From positions 310,001 to 374,000 of the forward strand of contig WIXG01000013.1 of assembly GCA_009869945.1 (NCBI GenBank): a stretch of DNA of 64,000 bases. The letters are read 5' to 3'. Under the pieces are notes generated by a model that saw only the letters and a list, made by a program, of their open reading frames with translations, did not search any database and had not been told where the DNA came from. This document shows, in pieces, positions 51,081 through 64,000 of this stretch. Position numbers and translations under genes: made by a program. The first letter of the stretch is position 1. Each line of letters starts with the position of its first letter. Source of the DNA: Mesaphorura yosii (taxonomy: Eukaryota > Arthropoda > Collembola > Poduromorpha > Tullbergiidae).

Positions 51081-54000
51081 ATTGCTGCCGATGAGATTGA
51101 AGAATGTGGCACAGAAAAAGTCTCAAATGCTGATGCTGGGGTCTGAAGTTTGGAGTTCTCGTCGATTGATGATGATAGAGATGCCGAAGAGCCTAGCTTA
51201 ATGGCAGTAAAATTTTATGGAGCACAACAACAAAACGTCGAAGTTGGTGAATAATCCAAAATATTTTGGCAGTAGTAAATGTTGACGAGGGCAGCGATTC
51301 TAATTTTGACACGCACACCGCAGATCAGAACAGGATCAGATGAAATTAAATTACGTTAAAATAAATTAAGATGAGAGGAGAGATACAGATTAGATAACAC
51401 TTGATTCAAAAAAGAAAAACTAAAAAGAAAACGTTCACTATAACGGTATTGTTTTGAAACGCATGTAGGAGAAATTTTGGTGAGAGCTTTCTGTGAATCA
51501 GTTTATTTCCCTACTGGATTTGACCGTGGAACTCTTCTGGTGAGATGAGGCACTGAAGCTTCCTTCCCTTACGGTCAGTTCTGCTTAACTTGACAAACTA
51601 TTGAACACTTGATTTCGTAGCACACAACGACGTCGAGAAGAAGAAATGAGTCGGGGTGTACAGGATTCCAATCGGGCCGATTAAAGTGTTGATACTTCCT
51701 TCCGCCTAGCCGAGATCCGAGTCGACGAGCACAACCACACCAACTTAAGCGGCAGCTCAGGTTGCAGAAAGTTCAGCTAAAACTGCAAAAGATGAAACAA
51801 AACACGGTCGTTAGTTACACGGTTATGGCTTATGATGAGATACGGCTTAATTAAATTCCTCAGCTACTCAGCAACGTGTCGTGACGTTATAGCATCAATC
51901 ATGAGACCCAAAGACTCTTAACGGCATGGCCTGGCAAATTCTTGATCTCCTCTGAACTCGAACTCTGACTTTCATTTCAGTGATACATTTAGCCGACTCG
52001 TTAACCAGCCGACCATTGGCTATCTTATCAGCGTAGCCTACTTCTCGAATTCTACTCCGTTCAAGACAAAGTCAGAATACCAGAGCAAGTGAACTTTATC
52101 CAGGGCAGGGGTTAAGAAATTTCTCTCTTCTGTCGTGATATCGGAATCTATCACATAATTTCATAAATAAACCTTATGAGGTTTGAGTTGATAAATTATA
52201 TAGATGGAATTCTAAAGTGTGTCTAGCCAATGAATCCTTGAGACTACGTGAGGTTTGTGGGGTTTGCGTAATGCGAAGTAAACTGCACATTCCATACCGG
52301 CATCCGTCACACTTGTGACTGTGACATAACACCAGATTAGAAACTGGTGTGCGGACGCGGATATCATTCAATAAAATTTCTAATCCTAATCTCCGTTATA
52401 TGGACTTCACTTTATCTGCAAACCAAGCCAAGCACTAAAATTCTTACGTCAAATCTAATCTCTCTCAGGATGCTCAGCAATTATAATGATGGACAGTTGA
52501 ATTGGTAAAAGTTTAATTACTCGAATACTTCCTTGACAAGACATGCGCCACGATATCTTTGAGCAAACTTTATGATTTTGGAGCTGTTGCGTCTTTGAAG
52601 CGTAAACAAACTCTAATCATCATGCCGCTGGTACTAATTCCTTCCATATATTCACGAATCCATGATGTATAACGTACGTCATCCCAAAAGTTCAGATTTC
52701 CACGTTTTCATCAGCTCCAGCTTGTGAGTACGTGCTGAAGCATACATTTACGGCTCCTCAGACCAGAAACAGAAACCAGCCAATCCTAAACTAAGTCCTG
52801 CGACTAAAACTTTCCTTTCGCTCTCGTTCCAGCACTAACCACGAACCACGTCTCTTACGTCCCGTAATCCCGATGCTGTTAATTATTAGCTGCTTGGTTT
52901 GTAGTTTGCATGCGTGCCGCAAAATCCAGATGGATCTTGTAGAATTATTATTCCATATTCGTAATCCTCAAAATGTAAAGAGATTAGAACGCGTCGTGTT
53001 ACACGCGCACGCGTACATATGAAACTTCAGTGCAGTATTTCTAAGACTGAGGTAATTACTGGCGCTGAATACAAAAGATGATTTCTACAATTCATTTCGG
53101 CAAAGATGCCCTGCCTCCGAACTGCATAAAATGTGACGAATGACGCAAACAAAACCGGCTTGGTTTGGGCGTCTTAAACAAACTAAACATCTTTGCCGAC
53201 AGGCCTGGCAATGCACGACCTGTATCTCGAAACCCGTGAGAGCATAATGCATAACCTTTTATCATTTTCACAATCGCCTGGAATGATTGACAGCTATGTG
53301 CGAATGCGAACTGTGAACTCCAGTGTGAGGACGAGTTATGCTAATTTATGTGACCAGCAAAAGTGTAGGTTCTATGTGCAACTTTTTTCTTTTGCTTTAC
53401 GTTTTGAGAGCAGACTCGTAGAGCGGAACAGATTAACCTGATTAGCAGTGCAGATTTGCGGATTGCCAAAATTCAACGCCAGCGCTTAATTATACAAATC
53501 TCGGAACGGCAGCCCGTGTAAAGTGTAAATTGTGCACGAGACCCAAGGCCTTTGGCATGGCTGGCTGGCTCTCCAGCGACTGAACATTAGCATTAGCATA
53601 TAGATCTTGATTATTAATAAGACTATGCGAGAACATACATTATAATTTATCCCTGTCATAACTGCTTAGCCTTTGCAGCAACATACCGGGCGGCCGAGTC
53701 AGGCAGAGTCCAGAGACACAAATGACCTCGAACTGTTTCTCGACTTATTACATAAGAGGTAATAAAAAAAAGTGATGCTCTGCTCCGCAAGTACCTTCTG
53801 TCTTGCCATTCTGCCCTGTTCCAGGCTAGCTAGTGCTGGTTCACATAATGCGAATGCTAAAGAATGATTGATGTTATGAGAGATAATTAAAAGAAAAGGA
53901 TTAGGAGATACTTAATACGCGAGGGACGAACGTGGACCGGGGAATGGTGTTTATAACCGTCTAATGGTTTACTACTCTTCGAACCTTGAACGACATCTTC

Positions 54001-57000
54001 TCTTTTATGGATTTTAATATCGTATTAGCAAATGGGCGATAGCGATGGCGAATTTCAACGCTGAAGTGCGCCAGTGAAGGATGTAGCCCAGAGAAGAGAG
54101 CAATAAATATCAAGCTGTGATTTCATAAAACGCTCAACTGCTACAGCAAGACTTGTCCTAAAAATTTCGACAGACGCAAACGGATGAAATTGCTCAGGCA
54201 AATATGTCAGTCGCCCGTCAGATCGTCGCCTCATTTTTATATCATCTTACAAATAAGAATGGCGGAAGTCATAAACAAAATTATGGCGACTTGCGAGCAT
54301 AGTATGAGCATCAAAGTGCTCATAAAGCTTAAATACTTTTTAAAAACCATTCAATTACATATAGTTTAAGCCTTTCTATACTCACTCGTACCACATAACT
54401 TGAGATGACAATGGAGCAAACGAACCACGAAGCCCATCAAAGCAAGAAGGATCCGATACGATGATGATGAAGACCATTTGCCGTTTTCCTCAAGTACGGG
54501 TACGTAAAAATACGGATCCCGGACAAAATCATTACTCTTCCTTAACGATCAAACGAAATTATTATTACTTTGAGCGGAGAAATGAGTCCATTGTTCTCGT
54601 AACCAGACCGACCTTTTCAAGAGCATAAGCCCACGCTTTGAGGGGCCAAGACAAGAGAAAAGTAGAGTGAAAATTAATTAGTGGAAAAAAGGTAAAGTTT
54701 TAAGTAGCAAATAATATTATTCGGGCAAAGTTCTAAAGAACACTTAGCCATTCATCCTTTCGAGTAGAATTCTTGTACGGTCTTAATCATATGCTCAAGA
54801 GCTGAGACACAGCACATTGAAATGATTTTGCAATTATATTTCCTCGAATATCATTGACTGGAATGCGGCGCTCCTTTTGTACTTTGGAAGGCAGTATTTT
54901 TCCTGTGAGTCGTGGCCTTAATGCTAATGATAATGACTCATGATTTGCGTTTGCCGTTTATGAAAATACTCATTTTCTCATCGTAATATTTACCTCTTCA
55001 GAGAAGAGGTGCTCTGAATAAGAATTTTAGGGATGCTAATATCAACTTTCAACTTTGGCCTTCTTCCGCATAATGTCGTAATGATCGATAAATGAAACCT
55101 ACAAGCCCGTATCTTGACGCTTTCAGCGTCGTCTAGCCAGAAGACGAGTCTCATTCAAATTGTGGAGGACGAGCCGTAAACCCAAACTCCTACACAATCA
55201 AAATTTTAATGAACCACGACACTTCCCGTCTAGTTCGACCCAAATCCATTAACGGACTTTCATTTCGGCAGACCAGCAAAGTGTGGACGAGACGAGAAAG
55301 TTATTATTGGAGTTTATCGCACAACAGCCTTCTTTCACTCGGGTTTTAAAAGGATGCAAGCCCCTCGAAAACTCGGTACAGCTACAGGCATTTAGTATTA
55401 TTACAATAAACTCGGAACACAGCAGCAACAGCAGTTGCCAATGCTGAGAACGAAAAGCGAATGCATTACAAGCGAAAGATCTCTTCCGCTCCCGTTCTCT
55501 CGAAATTTGCTTCTGGGCTTTCATTCACTTTGCTTTTTTCATGCTGATGTTGTCGCAGGATCAGAGCAGCCATAGCTTTTCTCTCCAACGCTGGCGACCA
55601 ACACAACACTCTTATCGTGTTTGTAGACAAGCACGCTCTAAACTCATAAAAACACATTTGCACTTTGCAGATTACAGATTCGTCCGCACTCCACGGTCTA
55701 CGACCCAGTTGGAGCAAAAAAATAGTCAAGGTCCTCTCTTTCTCCTTCTCCTTCATGAATTGCTGTAACATTGCGACACAGCACCGGTTTCAATTATAGT
55801 GAGATTAGTCTGGATTGAATTCAATAATTCATTGAATAAGCGTCTTATTCTCACCAACCGAGACCGAGACCCGACGCGTCGTCTTTACTTTGCAGACCCA
55901 AACCGAAACTTCAGCGTTGAGCTAACATAAATACTTGACTAGGATGAATAACAAAATAGAAAATCTGCCTCACCAGACAAGAGCTTCCAATTAATGCAGT
56001 GACACAGCAAACCACGTCAGGCTGAGCCAAATTTTGGAATGTCGCGATCTGAACTGGAAACTGGAATTTTACGAGCCGTGAGCCGATTCAGGAAACCACA
56101 AATGAGCAAGTGTGCGTGAATGCTGGGCAGGGCAGGCAGGCTACTTGCTATTCGTGCCGTGTGCTGTAGTGGTAATGAGGTGAAGCCGGTGAAGACAAAA
56201 CACCTTCACGTGAACACGTCTGCCAAACATCTAACTCAGGCTCAACAGACACACCAATCCAAGCCAATGCGTTGGCAGCCAGAATTTATCCATCATCTCA
56301 AAATTAAACTTATATTGTATTTATTACACTCATTATAGCATTGCTCATTGCATGATACGCTCTTCTCCCGTTGCCCCGCCGTGCGATGCGGTGCCTGCTC
56401 CTACTTTGCAAGATGCTATGAAATGAGATTCGCATTCGCACACCGGCCGGGGGAAAATTACTTGTGGCAGAATAATACTAGTTCAAACCGCATCTACGCA
56501 TTACTTATGTAATTTGCAAAGCGATGTAGACAAACACGTACACCAAGTGACACAGCATCAGAGCAAAGGCAAATGCAAAGACTTTGCGTATGCACGCCGG
56601 CGTGGTAATGCAGGCTTTAATTTTTTGCATGCGTTGCCCGTCGTCATCTTCACCCTGTTAATGTTCAGGCTTATGGCTTATGTAATACCAAGCCACGGAT
56701 TGAACAACAGGCAATCCAAACTCACGCATGATAATACTGCAGCCTAGCAGTTGAGCGGTTAAGGTACTTGGTAAGGTATGGCTTGGGTTCGTGCTCGAGC
56801 GTTAATTCACTGTAGTATTTTTTCAGCCAACGACTTGCGAATTGTCATGCTACAGTTCACAAGTAATTAATATTCTGTCTGGTACAGTCGCTGGAACTTT
56901 TGCACCACAAAACATCATGACTTCTGCAGATCAGCCTCGACAGTGCCTGGATTTGGTTTTGTAAAGGAATAAGAAATGAGAGAAATACGTACTCATTATG

Positions 57001-60000
57001 TAATAAATGTAATACGAGAGCAAATTGACGATCTTTTCTCATGGGTATCGCATCAGCGCAAAGTAGTTCACAGTCCACCAATTATGTAATAACTGGTCAA
57101 ATAATTTCTCTTTTCTCATGCGCAGCTTATCATCACATCACTTTAAATCTGTCGAAGCAGCTAATTCTCAAAATCGCCTCTGAATATTTGAACCCCAAGT
57201 CAAGCAGAGCCAGGCCACGCCATTTACTACTTACGTAATGAGCATGAAGTATGTGTTTACGTATTTAATTCATACCGGCGACATATGATAATTAACACGC
57301 GATGCGAGGCGAAGCAATTTGCATTTGCCAGTTCCGTACTAAGCGCCCACCTTCGTATTACCTTGTAAGCAGCTCCGAATGGACTCAGCGTGAAGAATTT
57401 TAATGAACTGCGACCGGGATCGTAATCTGGAATGCAAGCTGCAAACGCTGACACACTTCGGTCTCGGTCTCCTAACATGTTTAGTATTATTCTACCTGAT
57501 TTGATTTGCAAACCGTCTTCGTGCTGCTGTTCATACGTACTAAATGCTAAGCACTTGAACGTGCATGGATCTGCACAGAGCAAGAGCCCAGATCAGGCGA
57601 CTAGGCGTAGACATCTGATCATTTGCTCGCCATGTGGCCAGTCTCATTTCCAACAACAAAGCTGAGATAGCATCTATCAAAACATGGCCATAAAGCAGTC
57701 ACCGTCATCGTGAACGTCGCGGCATGACTCGAGCTGCTCGAGAAACTTACAGAATTCAAGCACGTACTGCTTGGGCATGGCATTTAGATGATTGACATTT
57801 GACATGACACTGAGCGTTAATAATTACGTATTCAAACGGTTCTCGTATGGATTTAGCGTCACCCAATTTACTAATCTAATAAACCTCGAACTTTAGTTCT
57901 GAAAGGGTGAAGTGAAATCGTCCTCACCGTGGCAGTTGCTTAAGGTTCAAGTGTCCAAATAGTGCCAATATGACACGGAATACGATACGGTACTGTTTTA
58001 TAATGAACGTGCTTGCTAGTCCAGACTGATTCGAACCCAAAACACTCCACAATTGATAAATAATGTTATGATAATAAAAACAATTGCTCATGCATGCTCA
58101 CTGCTCAAGTGATAAACATGACGCATTTACAATCGTTTATCTTTATCAGTGCTGCATTTCGAGCCAGCTCGAAGGCGGATTAACCCTGCAACTTCGAGCG
58201 TTCGGTACTGAAAGTCGACGGACTTACGTCACTCACGAAACTTTTGATACGGGCCTAGCGTACATCGCCCATCCAGCTCAAGCCCACTTATCGACTCCTT
58301 CACAAAAACTTTAATTTCTGTCTACTAGATATCAGAAACTTTATAAAGTAAGAACTACAGCTTCGAGTCGAGCGAACTCGAGCCTAGTTTAATGAACTAG
58401 ACTAGACTCCATTCTTGTCGTCGTAAATTTTAGTACGGAACTTTTCTTATGGACAGACAGGTACGAGGCAGATGCTACTAGTTAGCAAAAGGTCATTAAA
58501 AATTCCATTTCCTCTGCAATCTAATTAAAACTCATTACCGAAAGAAGATTCTAATTTCGTGCTCATTTTTACTTTGACGCAAGACGAAATCTTGAGCAAA
58601 TCCTCCCCCGCTTGGAAAGATTTTTCCATGAAACATTGGAGGAATCAATATTCATGAAGAGGTAGAAGAAAGTTAGAGAAATAAAGAGCATCAGCAATTA
58701 CGGTCGAGAGCGTGACGTAATTAATACGCGAACTTTCCAAATAATTGGCAAATTAACACGGATGAACGGAATTGGAGTCGGTGTAGGCTTCTTTCTCTTG
58801 AATCCAGCAGCTTTGCACTGCAGAACAGGCGAACAAACTTATTTGATCGAATTTTCTTATGTCGGCCCCAACTAACTAGCCAACTAGCGACAGGGCCCAA
58901 CTTAGCTAGACCAGAATAAAGCAAGTAGGCAGAGCTTTCGACATCAGCTGTACACTTTTTAATTATGAAATACTACAACTTTTTCCGAACTAAACCAAAC
59001 TAGCAGAGTAAACAAGAACAGACTGTGACTGCTGCTACAAAAGGGTGTCTTCTGCGAAACTGATATCAACATAGCCGTTGTAGCTGTGTGCTCTCTGGCA
59101 CATGATATTGTAGCCGAGACCAACTTTTCCAAGTACCACAATAGTAATTGAAATTCATGAATTCGATTTTATGTAGCTACTTGGCTTGGCTTCGAGTCGG
59201 CTTCAGCTTTGGCATGCTATGTCAATTTCTTCTCTCTATCCATGCTTGTCGACTCCATTATGCAAAAACTTGTAATGTTCCTTACACATGATGGAACGCG
59301 AAATCTGAGTCCCATCCCGTTAGCCACCGCACCGTGAAAGCAGGAGTAACGAGTAAATATGTAGAGGAAGAAGGGAAGCTGTCCTTGGCTCTGCCTTCAA
59401 AGAATCACGATGCTCATGCTCCAGACACTTTAACATTGACTCGTGCATATATTCGAGGATGTTGAGAGGAAATTACAATCTGATTAAACGTCTTAATAGA
59501 TCACTGACTTCGACATGGGCACGTACACTGAGATCCCTGTATATTTTATACCATCGAGCTAATATTCCGTTCCAAAGGCACAACATCCGACAGCCTTGGC
59601 GGCGCAACGTTGAAATTCTGGAAATCACTTTAATTGTATTACGGACGAAGTCTTATCTTATAAATTCAATTTTGCTTTCCAAGTCACGAGCTCAGCAACT
59701 CATCACCGAATCTATTCAAGTGTATGCTTCACCGACACACGGAAGCAATTAATAAATGCGCCATTTCATCATTATTACGCGGTTCCAATTCAAATTCTGA
59801 TCAACGCAGGCCTGGAAAGCTCATCCAACTAGGTTGAAGCACTTCTGGCACTATTTCTAGCCACAAAATTACTTTGCAAATATTTCATGTTACTTCGTAA
59901 AGACTCGAATTAGACTTTCCGCATTAAAAGGTCGCGTCATGTGAACTCGTATGAGGAAGAGATATTTATGGAATCGGGAGCAAGCACGGCAAGCGTGTAG

Positions 60001-61600
60001 TGAAGTAATGGTAATCTACTTTGCGTGTATTAGAAAATAGGTGAGCAGTGACGCAAATGGCTCGGTTTACTCACCTAAACGAAAACTCTCCTATATTAAA
60101 TGCTATAATGGCATCACGACAATGGATTCAGCTTAGCAGTGCCGTGCAGTGCGGTTTACCTCGTACGCTTGTTGGCCGGTGTCTCATCGATAGACACAAA
60201 ACTTTTGCAATAGAAGAATGGGCAATTGTGAAATGACTAAATGACAATTTGACCAGGAAACCTACATTTTTACACAAAGGGCAATTTATGCGAATTACGA
60301 ATGTGGCCAATCGATAAAGATGTAATGGGAATTAATGTCGTGTACTCAGGTACGACTTTCGGTCGACTGCGCCTGCTTAGCTAGATAATTCATTCCAGTT
60401 GACATCATTCGGGCAGTCACAGTCACAGGCGCAGTCGGATTCGACACGCGATTCAATTGGCAAAAGGTCCAAATTCAATTCGATTCAAATGGTAATGCTA
60501 GGAATGTCGCGTTGTCGGGCCCACTGCAAGCCTCGCTTCGCGCCTCCCTTGCCTTGCCGCGAAAGTAGGCCAACGACAATGGAAAAATTATGAGTTGGCA
60601 CACCACAAACACTCCACTCAACTTCATATGACTTTACCACTTTATGAGATTATACTCGCATTAGACATTAAGTTAGTTTAGTCGTCCTAATTCGGACAAT
60701 TCGGTTTATTGCCCGTTCCACTCTGCCCCTAGTTTATAGACTCAGCGGCGCGGCTTCTTTACTGCCTGGAGCTGGGAAATCCAACCCAGACGAGACGCAC
60801 TTCAAATTATTATCTCAATCTATGGGCTCAGTTGTGCCAAGCCAGCGACACGCGTGTTTACTCAACGACTCAACGCGCCAATGATTGCACGACCAAAGGG
60901 GAAAGTGATTGGACGTAATACCTCGTTTACGGCCACAAGTATTACACCCATTTATAATTCATTTCTTCGCAATTGCCTCGAGCTGACCCACCGCCATCAC
61001 TCCATCACAATTCACACGTTTGGGCTTTCCAGCGGCAATAAAAACAAATTCATTCATCATCCTTTATATTATTTAACTGCCATTGGAGGGCTCAAACGCT
61101 CGATACGGCCAGGAAGTTCAGTACAACACGAAATAATATAAAAGAAATCTCCAGAGATTCCAACCTCAATTGCAATTTACTTTTTTCCGGAGCAGAGCGG
61201 CACGACGGAGTTGTATACTGAAGACGTGAGAAAATGCGGGAGTTGAACTCATCGTCTCCTGTCTGGGCTGGCTCAACAGCCGTCGTGCACCCGGCCAGAC
61301 TTCCACGTGAAAAATTGTACTACTTTCACTTGTGCACACACTCACGAGGCAAAGGAAAGTCGAGACGCGGTCGGTTCGTGTCTGCAACAGAAGGATACCG
61401 GCAAAAGCACGGCAGAAAACAAAGAAAAGCGGGTGTGGATAAAATCAATACAAGACAAGAACGCAGGGTCTCGGAGAACCGACAGAAACTTCCTCTTGTA
61501 ACCCAGTACAGGAAGATTGCAGCTTGGCACGGCATCGCATGGCATGGCTTGACATGGCCAACCTTTGAAGTGCACAGCAAGGCTGCTATTCGGTTATGCC
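51081..61600. other. Na,K-ATPase 5' UTR, then gene-free DNA
   Basis: The pyrimidine-rich stretch before CGGCAG at 51085-51090 (minus strand) could be an acceptor, so the main ATPase start codon may sit in a 19-nt exon with further non-coding exons upstream. From about 52 kb on I see only short frames without motifs. No transposon, tRNA or tandem array was recognised. Confidence 0.4.
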
Positions 61601-61690
61601 CAGCAAAAAGTATAAACGCAAACGCTCAGTTCTCTCTGAACTAAAGTTGGAGTTGGAGAAAGTAATGCCAACTATTAGTCCTAATGTAAA

Positions 61691-61839
61691 ATGCTACAAT
61701 GTACTTTTATGCTTCCTTTCCGCGTGCTAAACCCTTGCCACACATTTTATTATACTTTTACTACTTTACTACGACGACTACCGCTTGCCACGCTAGCTGC
61801 TACGCTATGTTCCATGCTCCTATGCGCCTTGGCAGACTG
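61691..61839 (+). CDS. Candidate signal-peptide-bearing first exon
   Basis: ATG at 61691 runs to a GTAAGT donor just after GACTGG (61839). The frame has a basic stretch followed by a hydrophobic leader (LRRLPLATLAATLCSMLLCA). It could start a secreted or membrane protein whose other exons lie beyond the window. There is no homology support, and the frame also stays open past the donor. Confidence 0.25.
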
Positions 61840-61849
61840 GGTAAGTCCT

Positions 61850-64000
61850 AAGTTAGTAGTAACCAGCCAACACATTCAACCCCTGACTGAAACTCTTCCA
61901 GTATTAGTACAGTACGAGAACGAAACTAAATTACATTTTGAATTCGCAAGAATGAATTATGTACGGACGAGAAGAGAGGAAAATACCACGAGACAAGAAG
62001 ATGAACGCTTTCGCCTACTTTCCCCAAGTCGAGAGGAAACCATTTACACACTTTTCGTACTCCACACTTTCCAGTCTGGTTCTAAAAATATTTTCCGCAG
62101 TTTTTAATGCATGCGCGCAATGAATTACCATTTTACACCGCTTTGGGCATATTTTGGAGGCTGATCCAGCCGCGTCACATTTGAAGCAAGGCTTCACAGC
62201 TCCATTCAATCATTCCAGAAAGCAGTAATGCAATGCACGGCCGGATGCAGCCTCACTCTGTCCCAGCATAAAATTTATATCTCACTTATTCATAATTCAA
62301 CGCCACTAAGAGATCCGCTGAAACAATGACTCAAGCAACGGCATTAGCGCAGAAATTAATTAAAATTCACACAGAGTTCAAAGGAATCCCACATTCACAT
62401 CACACGAGCTCCAAATCATCCCACTGAAGAATGGAAAACTCATTATGTGCGTGTGGGCCTGGCTCGTAATCGATCTGCATTCTGCATGATGCGATAATAT
62501 TGTTTTGCAATGACCTAATTCTGATTTCCCAGTCCCTCATTTATCCGTCCGTGCACTGCACGCTTCCGCCTCGGGATCCGGAGCATTCAGCATCCTAAGG
62601 GATATTTATTACAACACGTCAAAGTCAAAAGCACTTTGTGTAGGATTTTCTCTGTCTCGAGATAAATTAGAATAGATTTACGTGAGCGAAAATGCGGGCA
62701 ATTTCATGAGGGTTGGGTTTACTTTTCTCCTTTCTAAGAATTGCGAAATGCGAAACACACATTTTTCTCTGCAGTTTAAGCCTGGTAATTCTACAATGCA
62801 AGAAGCCAAGCAAAAGCCTGCGAATCTGGGGGACTCGCTCTGCAACGTTACTCTGCTGCTCAGAAGGATCAATAAAATATTAGTTTAGAGACCCAATAAA
62901 GTCTAGCGTGCTTTTAGCTTCAAGCAGCCAATCGCGGAAGGCAGATAGTAGCGCTTATTGTGTTTGTATTAACGACAATAGTAATAATAATGAATAATAC
63001 AATAAATTTTAAGAGGTCACATCACACAGGGTTTAAGCCTATAATCCTTCGAAAACGATACAACATTTTGTATTGGCAGAACTTGAAGCAGGCTCGAGTA
63101 GATGTCTGAAAACTTTCCGCTTTCCCCGATCGTCGTACGCTTAACGCTAACACTTTGCCTACGCATAGCACATTTACTTCATTAAATATTTACCGGCTAT
63201 TATTAGTTTCCAAGTTCCGCCCTTTAAGGTTACTGCATTGCATTATTATTGATACGCCTGCCACTCCACTAACGTCGGACACCATATCGCTCACGGTACC
63301 TGTCCAATGCACCAGCTAATATTATTAGTTCCTGCCTGGTGTCTGGTATGAATCATAGCAGATAACAATGCTTTAAGCGATTCCCATAATTCCCAATGCA
63401 CAATGCCGCACTCATATTGGAGGGGCGAAGGCGAAGGAAGCTTTTAATAATACATACCATTACCGAACCGTCAAAGCCAACTGTCATTGCGTGTTTAAAC
63501 TTATCATTTGCGGAGGCACCGGCTGGCAACAAAAATAATGGCTATACTGATTGCATATGCATACTGAAGCACTAAATGTGCCATACATACCCAACATTGT
63601 ACTGAAGAGCTCACCTTTAATTCCAAAGCTGCCTGCCTGCATAGAAAGCGGCCATAAATTGTTCGACCCATATTATTAATACGTACATACTCAACCGAGC
63701 TCGAGTTGCCAAGAGAAAGGAAAGAAAGGACCGTCCTATGTCGCTTCGCTCTCGCTCATACTTGTTTTGCCATTTGCCGATGAAAAGCGACAACCTGCAC
63801 TCGCATTGGCAGAAAATGAGTTGCTATTTCGAGTGCTGAATATTTAGAGCGCACCTGGACAGCCCAGCCATCGCCTGAGCCGGTTTTCGCGTTTCGAATT
63901 TATTACGAGCGTGCGTACTTGCGTACCTCGTCGACCGCATTGCATTGTGTTTCGAAGTAATCGATTTTAATGTTGTATAGTTTTGCTTTCCCTTTAAAGT
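61850..64000. other. Right-hand end of window, no gene seen
   Basis: AT-rich with short frames only. No domain or splice-supported exon recognised. Confidence 0.45.

Noticed and set aside
58020-58050. tRNA T-arm-like GGGTTCGAATC on the minus strand
   Set aside because: Flanking bases do not form the five-base-pair stem and no acceptor stem was found.
61520-61560. GGCATGGC-type short repeats
   Set aside because: Only a few imperfect units of about 10 bp; not a significant array.
61605-61632. TATAAAC plus TCAGT as a core promoter for the candidate leader exon
   Set aside because: The spacing is only 17 bp, too short for TATA-to-initiator geometry.

Overview
The window is animal nuclear DNA. 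It has spliced genes with GT-AG introns (many only 50-100 nt), AATAAA signals and TATA/initiator core promoters. Two extracellular cuticle proteins carrying the Rebers-Riddiford (RR) chitin-binding domain point to an arthropod. I cannot place it further from sequence alone.

Layout. Positions 1-1547 (+): 3' part of a dynein heavy chain-like gene that stops after the tail/linker and has no motor. 1891-2718 (+): pterin-4a-carbinolamine dehydratase (PCBD/DCoH) with a possible mitochondrial leader. 3842-4732 (+): an unrecognised Ser/Thr/Gln-rich protein with an RVxF motif. 6791-8209 (+): a BTB/BACK protein of the SPOP-like type, with a clear TATA box. 8.5-11.8 kb: no gene seen. 11.9-16.4 kb (+) and 25.6-29.7 kb (+): two RR cuticle protein genes sharing an exon design, separated by about 9 kb without a recognisable gene. 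33.7-36.2 kb (-): a decayed, core-deleted Na,K-ATPase alpha paralogue. 38.6-51.1 kb (-): a complete Na,K-ATPase alpha gene. 51.1-64 kb: no recognised gene, only one candidate signal-peptide exon near 61.7 kb.

The Na,K-ATPase locus is the most interesting part. I can join 24 constitutive coding exons plus one of three alternative cassettes (V1, V2, V3) into an uninterrupted 1010-residue protein. Each cassette is 95 nt (a 53-nt half plus a 42-nt half), and 95 is not a multiple of 3, so exactly one must be chosen. The three cassettes encode the end of M6 and the M6-M7 loop. They are cut by introns at different places: V1 has exons of 53/42 nt, V2 of 25+28/20+22 nt, and V3 of 15+38/42 nt. Just downstream on the same strand lies the paralogue. 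It keeps the actuator domain and the C-terminal membrane exons but lacks the P and N domains, has TTHS in place of TGES, and carries three lesions near its 3' end.

The two cuticle genes look like an old tandem pair: each has a phase-0 intron just before the signal peptide and a 135-nt exon holding the first part of the RR domain. Nothing here suggests operon-like co-regulation; the genes look independently transcribed. All splice junctions were inferred by eye from frame, splice signals and homology, without transcript data.
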